A stretch of DNA of 64,000 bases from Castanea sativa (lineage: Eukaryota; Streptophyta; Magnoliopsida; Fagales; Fagaceae). A program made the position numbers and the translations under genes. Under the pieces are notes generated by a model, which saw only the letters and a list, made by a program, of their open reading frames with translations, was not told where the DNA came from and did no database searches. Positions within the stretch are counted from its first letter, which is position 1. Every line of letters starts with the position of its first letter. The stretch lies in NCBI RefSeq assembly GCF_040712315.1, contig NC_134017.1, positions 55,612,636 to 55,676,635 of the forward strand. The letters are read 5' to 3'. Shown piece by piece: positions 11,755 through 22,900 of the stretch.

Positions 11755-11975
11755 TTGAGAGTCCGAGAATACATGGATTTCCTTACCACCCATTTTAAGT
11801 ACCATCTGCATGCCTACCAAGACTGCTTCATATTCGGCCTCGTTGTTAATAGCCGAGAAGGCCAATCTTAAAGATTTTTCAAAGACAATTCCTTCAGGGG
11901 ACGTTAGAACGAGTCCAATACCAGATCCTCTCTAATTAGCAGCCCCATCCACATACACTTCCCATATTGGAGACA
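11755..11975 (-). pseudogene. Second RNase H domain (aRNH) remnant
   Basis: The minus-strand frame reads VYVDGAAN, then a TAG stop where glutamine is expected, then GSGIGLVLTSPEGIVFEKSL, NNEAEYEAVLVGMQMVLKMG and HVFSDSQL. The acidic residues of an RNase H active site are visible (D in YVDG, E in NNEAEY, D in FSDS). A second RNase H between the RT-associated one and integrase defines the Tat lineage. The stop explains why no long ORF is seen here. Confidence 0.82.
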
Positions 11976-12067
11976 CCGCAGCTACGATTGCCCCCACTGA
12001 TTTTTCACCCATGTGGGCCTCTTTCAGAGTTTCTTCCAGCAATGGCTCGGCAAATTCCGCTACCCGG

Positions 12068-12420
12068 TCAGCGAGGACCCGGCCCTTCACCGAGTGCGAT
12101 GCTTGTATTTAACATCAAAGCCCCCGGGATAGTCCCCCACTTCGCTACCCTTACGTGTAGTCGGCGGCTACGCGGACCGCTCGAGGGGCAACCGAGTCGA
12201 ACAACCACCGTGTGAGACTGAAAATAGTGGGGAAGCTTTCGCGTGGCGTGAACCACGGCCAAGAGCGCTTTTTCTAAAGGTTGATAATGCACTTCGGCAT
12301 CACCTAAAGACTTGCTAACATAATATACCGGTCTTTGCACCCCGTCGTCATCTCTTGCTCGAGGACCGAGTGACCGCGTGGACGGCCACGGCCGGATAAG
12401 CAAACAAAATCTCATGTGCC
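12068..12420 (-). pseudogene. RT-associated RNase H remnant
   Basis: Minus-strand reading shows RPVYYVSKSLGDAEVHYQPL, EKALLAVVHATRKLPHYFQS and HTVVV, then VAKWGTIPGA in the same frame after a degraded stretch. These are the conserved second half of the gypsy RNase H and the connection region. The N-terminal part of the domain (12420-12600) is out of frame. Confidence 0.85.
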
Positions 12421-12599
12421 TCGGACGAGACGGGAATGGGTGGCCGAGAAAGATATTGCTTGAGCCGTTGAAAAGCTAACTCACGATCCTCGGTCCATTG
12501 AAACCACTTTCCACTTGTTCAACGATCGGAAGAAAGGGCGACAGGTCGGACCCGAGATATGAATCTATTCAAGACGACGATCATTCCCGTTAACCTGGA

Positions 12600-13480
12600 T
12601 TTCTTTCGGGTTCCGAGGAGACCGCAAGCCACGAATAGCCTTCACCTGCCGGATTTACCTCATGCCTCTATGAGTAATCATATATCCCAAGAACTTTCCG
12701 AGACCCCACGCCGAAAGAGCACTTTGAGGCATTGAGGCGTAATTTGTACTTTCTCGCATCCGAAAAGTGTCGGCCGGATCTCTCACGTGTGAGGTATTGC
12801 TTGCTCTTCACCACCATATCGTCAACATATACCTCAACGGTTTTCCCCATTTGTTGTTCGAACATTCGAGTCATCATTCTTTGATAGGTAGCTCCGGCAT
12901 TCTTTAAGCCGAATGGCATGACTTTGTAATGATAATTCCCCGTCGGTGTAATGAAGGCGGTTTTCTCTGGTCCTCCAATGCTAAGGGAATGCGGTGGTAA
13001 CCACGGAAGGCGTCCAAAAAACTCATCCGCGGATGTCCGACGGTGGCATCCACCGGTTGATCAATACGTGGCATTGGGAACGAATCTTTAGGACGAGCCT
13101 TATTCGGATCGGTGAAGTCCACACATACCCTCCACGTTCCATTCTTCTTTTTCACAACAACCGTATGAGCCAACCACCGGGGTAGAAAACCTCCTTGATA
13201 GCACCAGCCCTTTTAAGCTTAAGAACCTGCGCGCGGCCTCGGAATGTTCCACGGAGGACCGCCGAGGTGGGCGCCTTCTCGGAACGACGGCTGGATTGAC
13301 ATTTAAGTGATGACAAATGAAGCTCGGATCAACGCCCGGAGCTTCATAAGGATCCCACGCAAAAACATCAACATTGTCCTTCAAAAATTCTAACAATTCC
13401 TCTTCTCTTGATGTGGCAAAGAGTACACCGAGCTTGGAAGAACCTCTCCGGGTCATCGGCTGCGGAAATTTCTCCAACCC
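12600..13480 (-). pseudogene. Reverse transcriptase remnant
   Basis: Minus-strand frames include a lead-in (DVFAWDPYEAPGVDPSFICH, HLNVNP), the fingers (TVVVKKKNGTWRVCVDFTDP, then PFPMPRID-like), a palm part (ATVGHPRMSFLDAFRGYHRI) and MPFGLKNAGATYQRMMTRMF with EVYVDDMVVKS. The catalytic YVDD box is intact, and LRLNASKCSFGVGS follows. The domain is broken by frameshifts near 12690, 12920 and 13190. Two conserved glutamines in DAFQGYHQIPL-type sequence read as arginine here (near 12991 and 13003). Confidence 0.92.
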
Positions 13481-13530
13481 CCTCGCAATATGTATCCTCC
13501 CATGTCACCATCCCGGATGAACCAGAGCAG

Positions 13531-13987
13531 TTAATTGCTATAATTCCTTAGTGACCGGGCCGAAGATTCGGCCTCGACTGATGCGGGACGGCGTAGAAAT
13601 ACCTTGATGACCGCCCGGCCACCGATTAGGCCGCCGAGGACCTCTTCAAAACATTCCCACGAGGGAAATTTAACCTTAACATGCAAGGTAGAGGAGACAG
13701 CTCCAAGAGCGTGCGGCCATGGCTGGCGAGGATGTTGTATACGGAGAGTACGCATCAACCACAATAAAGTCCACCTCAACCGTTTTCGGCGGATTGAACG
13801 GGCAAACGTATCCGTCCTTCGGTACAACGGCCCTCCCCTCAAAACTTATGAGCGGCGAATCATAAGGAGTAAGATCTTCCAATTTCAACCTCAACCCTTG
13901 AATAGATCGGGGTACATGATATCCGCACCGCCGCCCCGGTCTATCATCACCACTTCTCACATCGCTAGTTCCCTATCACGAGGGTGA
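13531..13987 (-). pseudogene. Aspartic protease region remnant
   Basis: Minus-strand reading gives LKLEDLTPYDSPLISFEGRA, VVPKDGYV and VEVDFIVVDAYSPY, then, in another frame, HALGAVSSTLHVKVKFPS. These are the flap and C-terminal flanks of the retropepsin-like region of Tat-type polyproteins. The catalytic D-S/T-G motif would lie around 13940-13990, where the frame is lost (the sequence reads GGDDRPGRRCGYH-like instead of DxGSSADI). Confidence 0.75.
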
Positions 13988-14099
13988 CCACAAGAGCATC
14001 GTCATGGGGCCGAATAGTCCCTACCTTATCCTCCTCGGAGAAACCTAGGACGGGCAAGGTGCCCTTCAACCTCTTCGGCTGCTACCCACATCCTCGACC

Positions 14100-15516
14100 C
14101 GAGGATGGGAAACCGCCATCACCCCAGTGGGACTGAGCCCGGTCCTACCGAGTACGGCGAAGATAACATTAATTGTTCCCAACGCGGCCGAGATGAATTG
14201 TTCCTCGGTTGTTTGAACCAACTTGGTGACACGACTCGCCCGGGTGAGCCTGAAATCTTCAACTTTCCCTCACCGACGAGCCGCTCAGATGGTTCCACAG
14301 TCCGAGTTCTCGGTAGTGTGACCTACATCTGATGGTACCGACAAAAGAGATTTTGGTTTCTTTTCGCGGGGTCCCCTGCCATCTTGCAGCCATCCGAAGA
14401 AAGGCTCTTTACGAACTTTCTCTAGTAATTGATGGTTCTCGGAACACGTATTTACTGAGGTGCCGCCGAGGCAGTTGCCCGAAGTAATCCCTCCTCGGCT
14501 TGTTGTTGTGATATACGGCTCCGACCCGAAATCCGCTTCTCTCATGCGGGATAACCTTCTCCTTTCCTTTCCCTTCTTCTTGGTCTTCCTCTACCCTTTG
14601 TACTCATCAATACGATCCATAAGGCGGCGTACACGCGGACGGGCTTTTTCGTCAAGGACTTTCTTAGGTCGTGATCGGTAGGGAGACCCACCTTAAAGGT
14701 ATTAAGCGCCACCTCATCAAAGTCGCCATCTATTTCATTAAACATCTCCCGGTATCGGTCGGAGTATGCTTTCGGTGTCTCCCTTCCTTCATGGCCATGG
14801 ATAGCAACGAGTCCAATGGCCGAGGGGACTGCGCTTTACACGTGATGAACCGCGAAGCAAATGCTCTAGCTAGCTCCCCCGAATGAGCCTACGGAGCACT
14901 CGGATTTGAGGCCGTTAAACCATCTCATAGCCACGAGGCCCCGAGTTTGGAGGAGAAAACCTTACACATCGAGTCTCATTGTGAGAGTGCAATCGCCATC
15001 CTCTCGGTTGAAGTGACGCACGTGCTCCACCGGATCGGTCCGGCCATTATAGATGGTAAAGGTGGGCCGGGTGAACCTCCCGCAGGAAGCCTCCCGCTTT
15101 CAATCCTCCGTGAAAACGGAGATTTGGAGAGTTGGTGCAACGCCCTACTCATGGTATTGTTGCCTAAGCCCCTAGAGCGAAGCTTCTTACGTGCGGGTTG
15201 GCTGGGTCGTCCTCCTGCCGGAGGATGTTGCGCGGGTGGGAGAACACGACCTTGAATTGTAGCCAACTCCCCTATCCTTCTCGGAGAAGAACTGAAGCGA
15301 GGACGGGGAAACCTTACGTTTAGCACGGTGCAACTTCCTCTTCAAACGATTGATTTCCTTACGCATGGATCTAGAACCCTCATCGTGGGTAGTGCTACCC
15401 TCACCATGAGTATGGCTAGCCCACAGGGTATTACGTATGGACGCTTCCATCACGATCCCTACGATGTTCAAGACGTTCGAAATGATCTTCCGGTTGTGAT
15501 CCTTGTGACTCTGCAT
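14100..15516 (-). pseudogene. gag remnant
   Basis: The N-terminal segment (15516-15187) has MRKEINRLKRKLHRAKRKVS, a basic helix usual at the start of these gags. Further on are a gag core piece with DEVALNTFKVGLP and LRKSLTKKPV (14745-14640) and a late segment with NHQLLEKVRKEPFFGWLQ (about 14430). The frames change at least four times. The zinc knuckle cannot be placed with confidence. Confidence 0.8.
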
Positions 15517-15565
15517 GGTGAGAGCCTAAGCTTGCCATAATATTCCTACCTCTTCTAGACTAGAT

Positions 15566-15583
15566 TTCCCACAGACGGCGCCA
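15566..15583 (-). other. Primer binding site
   Basis: Read on the minus strand, two bases inside the 5' LTR, the sequence is tggcgccgtctgtgggaa. It starts TGGCGCC, the complement of a tRNA 3' end, as in many gypsy elements. Which tRNA primes it cannot be settled by eye; only the first nine or so bases agree with an Asp-type primer site. Confidence 0.8.
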
Positions 15584-15585
15584 AT

Positions 15586-16327
15586 TGTAAGTGCACAATT
15601 GCACTGGTTCCAAGAACGATTATGGGCTCGTGCCCAATATGCCTTAAACAATATGAATTTGTAGAGTGTGGGCTTGAAACCCGGTGTTAGAAGCGTGTGA
15701 GGATTAAATGACAAACTAAAGATTGCAAGTAATTGGAAACAACAAATAATATCGTAAATCGGCTTCCTCGGATGTAAGCGAGAGTTGTTCTTATATTATA
15801 TCTTTGTCTTTGTTTCTTTTTCTTTTTAGGTTACAAAAAGTCCGTCCCTTTTGTCTTAGATTGCTCTTTAAATACTACTCTTTTGAATACTTTGTACATG
15901 TGTTGCCTCACCTCCCCAGCCTAGATATTTCTTTTCTCGGTGCCTTTGAATAGTAACCGAAGTTTCTCTTCCACTGTTCGTGTGTCACTTCCCCATAAAT
16001 GCGGCCAGGGTGGTAGGTGCGGGTCTTTAATGTGGAGGTAACAGCCTTTATCTTTGACATTTCTTCAACACCGGTGCTTCTGGGGCGTTCTAGGGTTCAC
16101 CCTTTTTAACCATTGGCCCTAACCGTGTCATCCCCTAATCTTTACTATGAAATCCCGAGTTCTTCGGTGTTCATCCGAGGATAAGTTCACCCTCGGCTGG
16201 ATCCTCGGACCCTTGGCGTATGGGCCGACCCATAGTACTAACAAATTCTAAACCCAGGAGCAGGTCGGCCTTCCTTAACACGGCCCAAAAGGCCCACATT
16301 CCCATCAGGATCCTTTTGCCCCCCACA
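15586..16327 (-). repeat. 5' LTR (742 bp)
   Basis: Near-identical to 4896-5646. Compared with that copy it has a few CpG-to-TpG changes and, strikingly, eight CAG sites converted to CG-containing sequence, all between 15586 and about 16025. The last 300 bases are almost unchanged. The promoter of the element should lie in this LTR, read leftward. Confidence 0.95.
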
Positions 16328-16775
16328 GGTATGTCTCTAGTTTTACTCATAAATTTTTTTATGTCACATATAATGAATCATCTAAGGGCCTGTTTGGTGA
16401 CAATATTTGAGTATTATAGTTCAGATTTTAGTGTTTTGAAAATATGTATTTAAGTTGTATAAAAATACATGTCGAAAATATTATTATTATTATTTAAACA
16501 CTGAAAACTATTGTTTAAATACTCTAACTAAAATGTAGTTAATTTTAAAAAATTCTGAACAAGTATATTACTCAAAGTACTTATTAAAAAAAAGAAAAAC
16601 ATATATTTTTCAATTTTCTTTTAAAGTTTACTGATTAGGGAAAAAAAATCAAGTTTATTGAAAAAAATTTAGAAAACTTTTCAAATAAGGAAATGAATAA
16701 AAAAGAAAAAAAAAGAGCTGTTGTAATAAAAGTCCAACCGCCAAAACTGTTTCCTTACGCGGGCGAGATTCCAAG

Positions 16776-16782
16776 TATAAAT
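16776..16782 (+). promoter_or_regulatory. Probable TATA box of the MBL-fold gene
   Basis: TATAAAT lies 133 bases before the start codon at 16915, which leaves a leader of about 100 bases. It is the only good TATA match in the preceding 150 bases. The leader carries a (CT)n tract at about 16869-16902, a common feature of plant 5' leaders. Confidence 0.55.
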
Positions 16783-16862
16783 GAGAGAGTCTTTTTTTAT
16801 CTCGTCGTTGCTTTGCCTCTACACTACGCGTTTGCTCTTCCATTCTCAGCAAGTTCCACCAA

Positions 16863-16903
<41 letters not shown>

Positions 16904-16914
16904 TCTGGGCGAAA

Positions 16915-19900
16915 ATGGCGAACCCTAATCTGACCGAGAACGGTGTCAGCGACTCGTCGGCGCTGATCTTTTTGGGAACCGGGTGCTCCAGCGCCCTCCC
17001 CAACGCGCGGTGCCTCATCCAGCCCTCCGATCCTCCTTGCGAGGTCTGCTTTCAGTCCTTGTCCGTACCGCCCGAGCGTAACCCTAATTACAGGTACTTC
17101 TACTTTGAAGTTGTACTTACGCGCTGATTTGTTCCTAATTGTTGTAACTTAGATCTGGCATTGTGTATTTCAGGCTTGTTTTGTTTGGTAGCTTGTTAGC
17201 GTTCACTCGAGTTCAATGCTATTGTTTGTGTTTTAGTGGTTGAATCCAGTGGTTGGTTGATCTTCCTTGTAAGAGCTCAAGTTTTTGAATTTTTTTTAAA
17301 AAAAAATTTATGACGCACCGAACGTTTCTAAAAAAGAGGCATTTGGACTTGCCTTTAGCCAGTAAAATCTACAGGAAACTGACCCCACCCGTCTTAACCA
17401 GTTGTCGAGTAATCCAGGGGGCTATTTTTGTCCGTTACGCTATTTTTGTAAACATATTCGTTATGTGGCTAAAAATGAAACATATTAGTTGTGTGGAGAA
17501 ATCGAGTTCCACTAGGAACTAAATCTCTGGCGTGTTTGGATGGTAGGATTTGGGCACATGAATTTATATTTGGGTGGTTAAAATTCAAATACCTTATTTG
17601 GATAGTTTACAAAGGGTCAAGGATTTGGATTTTGACAAATCCACCAAGGATTTTAAACCTTAAAATCCTAGAATTTGAAATAACATCAAAACCCATAGAA
17701 TTTTTTAGAAATTCATATGACATACTTAAATATTTAAGGATTTGGAATTAAGGCATCTCAAATCCATCACTTTCAAATTCAAATCCAAGTTCAAGTATCC
17801 AAACGCAACCCTCAGGTTTTTCTCTATGGAACTTGAGTCTCTAAGGCTCGAGTGACTCTTCCAAATGACACCATGTTACTAATATGTTTCGCTTTTGGCC
17901 ACATAACGAATCTGTTTGCAAAAATAGCATAATGGGCTAAAAAGGCCAGTCCAGGGGCATTCAACATTGATGGGCTAAGCAAAGCTTCTATTATATGGAA
18001 TTATAGAGAACTAAAACCTCCAATTATCTAGAATACAAATTGAGTTAGTTCGGGTAATTTATTTGTTCTTAGGAATAGCAAAAGGGTTGTAAAGTGATAT
18101 GACCCAAAACATGTAAAAGGATGTAATGAATCTGCTTTGGGTGCAGGGGGTTGCAAGATGAAATGGTTTGTGGTAATGGAGAGTTTACGGGGTAGTCAAC
18201 TTCGAAGAGAAAAAGATTGGGGATAATGAAGAGAACCTGGAAATTGGAAGGATAATTGGGCAATTGACATAAACTTTCATAATGAAGAATAAGTAAATGC
18301 GTGCCTAGTATTTTACCAAACTAACATTGAGAAAGAAAAGTTAAAGATTGGTTCTTCAACCAACTAACAACTTATGCAAGTACTTGTAACAAACAAACTA
18401 ACTTTCTTGGCTAGCCTTGCACTAGTTTTTTGATCCTAGCCTTATGTTTTGTCCTTCCACACGTGTATAGTTATGCTGTTGGGGCTGCTGTAGATGAATC
18501 TTAGGCTGGGTTGCAGCTTTGGGCTTATTACAAAGGACATGAGTTGATTGTGTGACTTTGATAATAGGTATTCTTTTGATATGGTTTCTGTCCATGACTT
18601 GTGTAGCAATGTGCTGGATTATTTCTAATAATGTGGATTTACAGGTGCAATACATCCCTTTTGATTGATTATTTCCGTAGCGATGGTAATCACAGCTATA
18701 TATTGATTGATGTTGGGAAGACGTTTCGGGAGCAAGTACTCCGGTGGTTTACTATCCATAAGATTCCTAGAGTGGATTCCGTTAGTATTCTTTATCCACA
18801 TTTTTCTCATGTTTATGATAATTACTATGATTTGCAGAACATGTATTCTATTAAAATAAGACATTTTAGGCCTGTCGTAAGGACGCTATATTAAAGCATG
18901 CACCTCCATTCACCTATTGCGTACAATTAATCTTCATAATCATATATATTTTTACCTTTTCCTTACAATACTTATATGTAATTTCCCAATTCCCAGCCAC
19001 CCCCCTCCCCAGTTCCTGCATGCACATGAGGGTAAAGCAGGTCATGAATATAATTGACTCAATCACAGTGATTCTTTTGAGGGGAAAGGGGGGGGGGGGG
19101 GGGTTCAATTTGTGTATCTGTTTATGGAGGGTTGATGGACATCTTGATTGTGAGCTGGTGCACAAATTTTGAAATTTCACTTTCCTTTAAAATTTTTATA
19201 TTAATTGAATTTACTAACACAGGAAGCTATTTGACATTATGCCAAATGTTGAGGTCTATTGCTTGATTTTGAACTTTAGTGGGAAATTTTCTATTGTCCC
19301 GTAACTTAAGGAAAAGGAGGGGGGGGGGGGGGGAGATTTATTCAAATTTTTTCAACTGTATTCCTTTGTAATTGTTTAGGGGACTTCGTTGTGTACTCCT
19401 TATATTTCACCTCTTATCATTATTGCTTATCAGTAAATAATGGCAGTCTTGGATAGTGTGTGTGCTAATGGGAGTGCTGGAAGACCTTGTTGATTTACAA
19501 CCACTTCCCTCTCTTGCTCACACTCTAGTAATAAATAGGCTTATTGAAGGTCTTAGTTTCCCTGCACACCCAAACATCTATGGCCCATTTTATTGATCTT
19601 TCATTGACATTTATGTCCATTTTGTTTTGCTTTCAATTCTTTGTGAGTGATTAATTAAATGGATGATCATCATTGGCAATTTGGCATGATATTTTTTAGT
19701 TTGTACCTGGGCTATGATGTTGACATTTAGAACAGAAATTTGTTGATTTGTGATTTCTAAATCCATGTCAGTACATTATTGTTAATCGAACTTATAAAAC
19801 ACTTTTTCCCTACAAACATATGTTTGGAACTTCTTTCTAATATTAATTTACTAACACTTTGTGGTGTCACTTACACATACAGTGAAAGTTAGTCCGATTA

Positions 19901-22900
19901 ACAGATGAAACAAATTTGTCAAGCATTACTTTAAGAACAATAATGCTTGAGCAATAGAATAGGTTGCAATAGAATAGGTTGCAGATCAACTTTAAGAACA
20001 AGTATAGGTTGCAGCCCTAAAACTCTTTGATTGAAATGCATGGTTGGGCCACTAGAGATGTTATAACATGCTTTGCATTAGAGTTTTTATGCTGTAATCT
20101 GCTATTTTAGGCTGCTGTTTATTTTATTGTGGATAAAATGTTGAATGAAATGAGCTGTGGACGTTGATGAATCTTAATTACTCTTAAATTGAAGAGCAAT
20201 CCATTTATTCTTATTGCGGATTTGAATCTATTTTGCATGCTTGCTGGTAATTTTTTGAAAATTCTGAATTTTATTGATAACTGAAACCCTGCCTTTATTG
20301 GGAGTATTACAACTTACTTTTGGTTGAACTGCAGATTGTTTTGACTCATGAACATGCTGATGCAGTTCTTGGTCTGGATGATATTCGTATTGTGCAACCA
20401 TATAGTCCTACAAATGACATTGATCCCACTCCCATATACCTATCTCAGCATGCAATGGAGAGGTACTTATATCTATTTTTTTTCTTCTTTGTTTTTCCGT
20501 CTTTAATTTTTGTATAAATTATGATAGGCTGCTGATTATTCAAGGTTGATTTGGCTCCACCCAGTTTTGCCTGTATCAATGGGATTACTTTTAGATCTAA
20601 ACCTCTCAAATTAATCTATGGATTTTGGAGTTTAGAAATTTTTCAAATTTTAGTTGGATTGTAGTAGCTGAAAGGAAAATTATATTAAAGGAACAAACAA
20701 AAAAAGGTGTCAATCTTTTTGTAGAAAAGAATTGTTTTAATTCATAGTTTATCTCATTATATCTTTTTTGCTTTTGTGAGAAGGGGGAGATGTGTATACT
20801 ATTTTTACATCAACTTTATCAATAGCTTTCAAATTGAACTTTATATATTTAGGATGTGATTATGATACGTGCAGTAGTTGTACTTGTACCATGTGATGCG
20901 TTGATGTTGTATTTCTGTCTTGGTTTTATAAACTTGGGGTTGAAAGTAGTTCAAGAGATCAGGTTTGAAGTTATTATTAACCTGAATTTCGTAGTTGATA
21001 ATTGCAATCAATTTTTTGCTGGGTTTGGAAATGCAGTGCCCTATATTTTGTACTTTAGTCAAGATATGAAATTCTATGGCTTATTTAGTTTGTAATTTGA
21101 TAATTTTGATTAATAAGTGCTTTTATCACGTGTATGGTTTATCTACCATGTCAAGGTTCTGCCATTCAGAATGCGGTCACAACTCTTTTTGGGTTATTAA
21201 TATGAGGGTAACCATATAATTCTTAGTATTTATTAGCTTTTATGTCCGTTATATTACCACCTTTAAGAGAGACCTGGCCTCCTTAACAAGCCTTTGAAAT
21301 ATTTGACAAAATTAGAAAATGAGACTTGAAAACAATACATACCTGCCTTCAATATTTGGGCAGTCCTGGTATTGTATTCCCCTTATTTGTATCCATTCTC
21401 ATTATGCTCTTTCTTTGGAGGCCATATCCCTTAATGGAAGTGTTGGGCATGCCCCTTTTCATTGAGGAGACCCTTTGCAAGTGGAGAGAACTTGGTTATT
21501 TTCTAATTCTCAGCCAGTGGATGATTTCCATGGTACCTTGGTAGGATCCTACTTTTGGAGCCTTCATAATTCTCTTTGATGCATCTGCTTTATGTCTGAA
21601 AGTGACTTCTTTAAGAAAAAATTTTGAAGCATTAATCATTCTTTTATTTGGACTCTTCATTTTACATTTGAAAAGTGACTTCTTTAACAGCATGCATTGC
21701 CTCTTAAGGCAATGGAGATGTGTGAGTTTGATGAATGAGTTTTGTCTTTACATAAAATTGCTTGTCCATTTTAATAAATTATAAGGGGGCTTATTGCCTT
21801 CCTTTGTATGAACAATTCTCATGCACTTAGGAGGCACCAAGACACTATTTATTGCAGGAATATTGTAACATGATCATGATCAACTTGGTCCACTTGGGTT
21901 CTCAAATCTCAATGACCTAGTGCTTCATGCTTATATTTTAGCGCCATTGGAAACATTTTTTTGAATCTCTGATACAATTCTATATAGTAGCAATATGATA
22001 GGTTAAACAAGTTTGTTCTATGGTCTGTAAGGCTTGAACAGATTTTCCCCCTTCATTTCAGATGCCAAGGTAGACTGGTGTTTTAATATCCTCATCAATG
22101 AGAATTTTGCTCTTGTGAACATATATGTTAAATTTAGAATCAATTGGATGCTTATATACAATTTATTTTTCTATATATTTTTACATATTACACCTGGGTT
22201 TTTTTTTTTTTTGGGAGAAGATTTTACACCTGTGATCTACATAGTTAAGTTGCTTACAGGCCCAGACTATTGGGTTACTGACTCAACTTAGATGGAAAAA
22301 CACGGTGGAACTTGGCTGGTTTCTGAATTACTTGAGAATTTATAATCAGGAAATCACTTGATGTAAAATGGTTTAGAATATACTAATATCACTTTCTGTT
22401 TAACTTTTCATGCATCAAATTCCTTTTTGTCAGTTGCAATCTAATTTGTACCATTACTTGACATATGTGTGTTATACCTTTGAAACAGTCTTGCAGTGAA
22501 ATTTCCTTACTTGATTCCAAAGAAACTAAAAGAAGGTCAAGAAGTGAGACGGGTAGCACAGCTTGACTGGAAGATAATTGAGGACGACTGTGAGAAACCA
22601 TTTGTTGCATCAAGCCTAAAATTTGTTCCTTTGCCAGTTAGTAGCTCCACATCTTTCTTAATCATTATATTTATACCCTTTTTGTGTGTCTTATTAGTAT
22701 CTTAATGCTTATATTCTAATTATAGGTTATGCACGGAGAAGATTACATCTGTTTGGGTTTTCTCTTTGGTGACAAGTCTAGAGTAGCTTATATATCTGAT
22801 GTTTCGCGCTTTCCTGCAAGCACAGAGTATGGTAAGTGTTGGATTATATGGAAGGAAAGAAATCTGAGGTTTCTTGAGGTACAGAGAGATAGGATGATTG

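Larger units (their letters stand above)
4896..16327 (-). mobile_element. Complete Ty3/gypsy LTR retrotransposon, Tat lineage
   Basis: An 11,432-bp element bounded by LTRs (4896-5646 and 15586-16327) and by a perfect 5-bp target duplication, ggtat (4891-4895 and 16328-16332). It is transcribed on the minus strand: the 5' LTR is the right-hand one. Minus-strand order is PBS, gag, protease, RT, RNase H, second RNase H, integrase, tandem repeats, an opposite-strand ORF, PPT and 3' LTR. The duplicate RNase H before integrase, the large size, a 3' block of tandem repeats and an extra antisense ORF are known traits of the Tat (Ogre/Retand-like) lineage. Every coding part is broken by frameshifts and stops, so the copy cannot be autonomous. 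Confidence 0.93.

Noticed and set aside
13604..13987. 127-codon plus-strand ORF
   Set aside because: Antisense shadow of the protease region of pol, which reads clearly on the minus strand.
22034..22291. 85-codon ORF in intron 3
   Set aside because: Phe/Ile-rich chance ORF in intron sequence; the gene's exons are fully accounted for without it.
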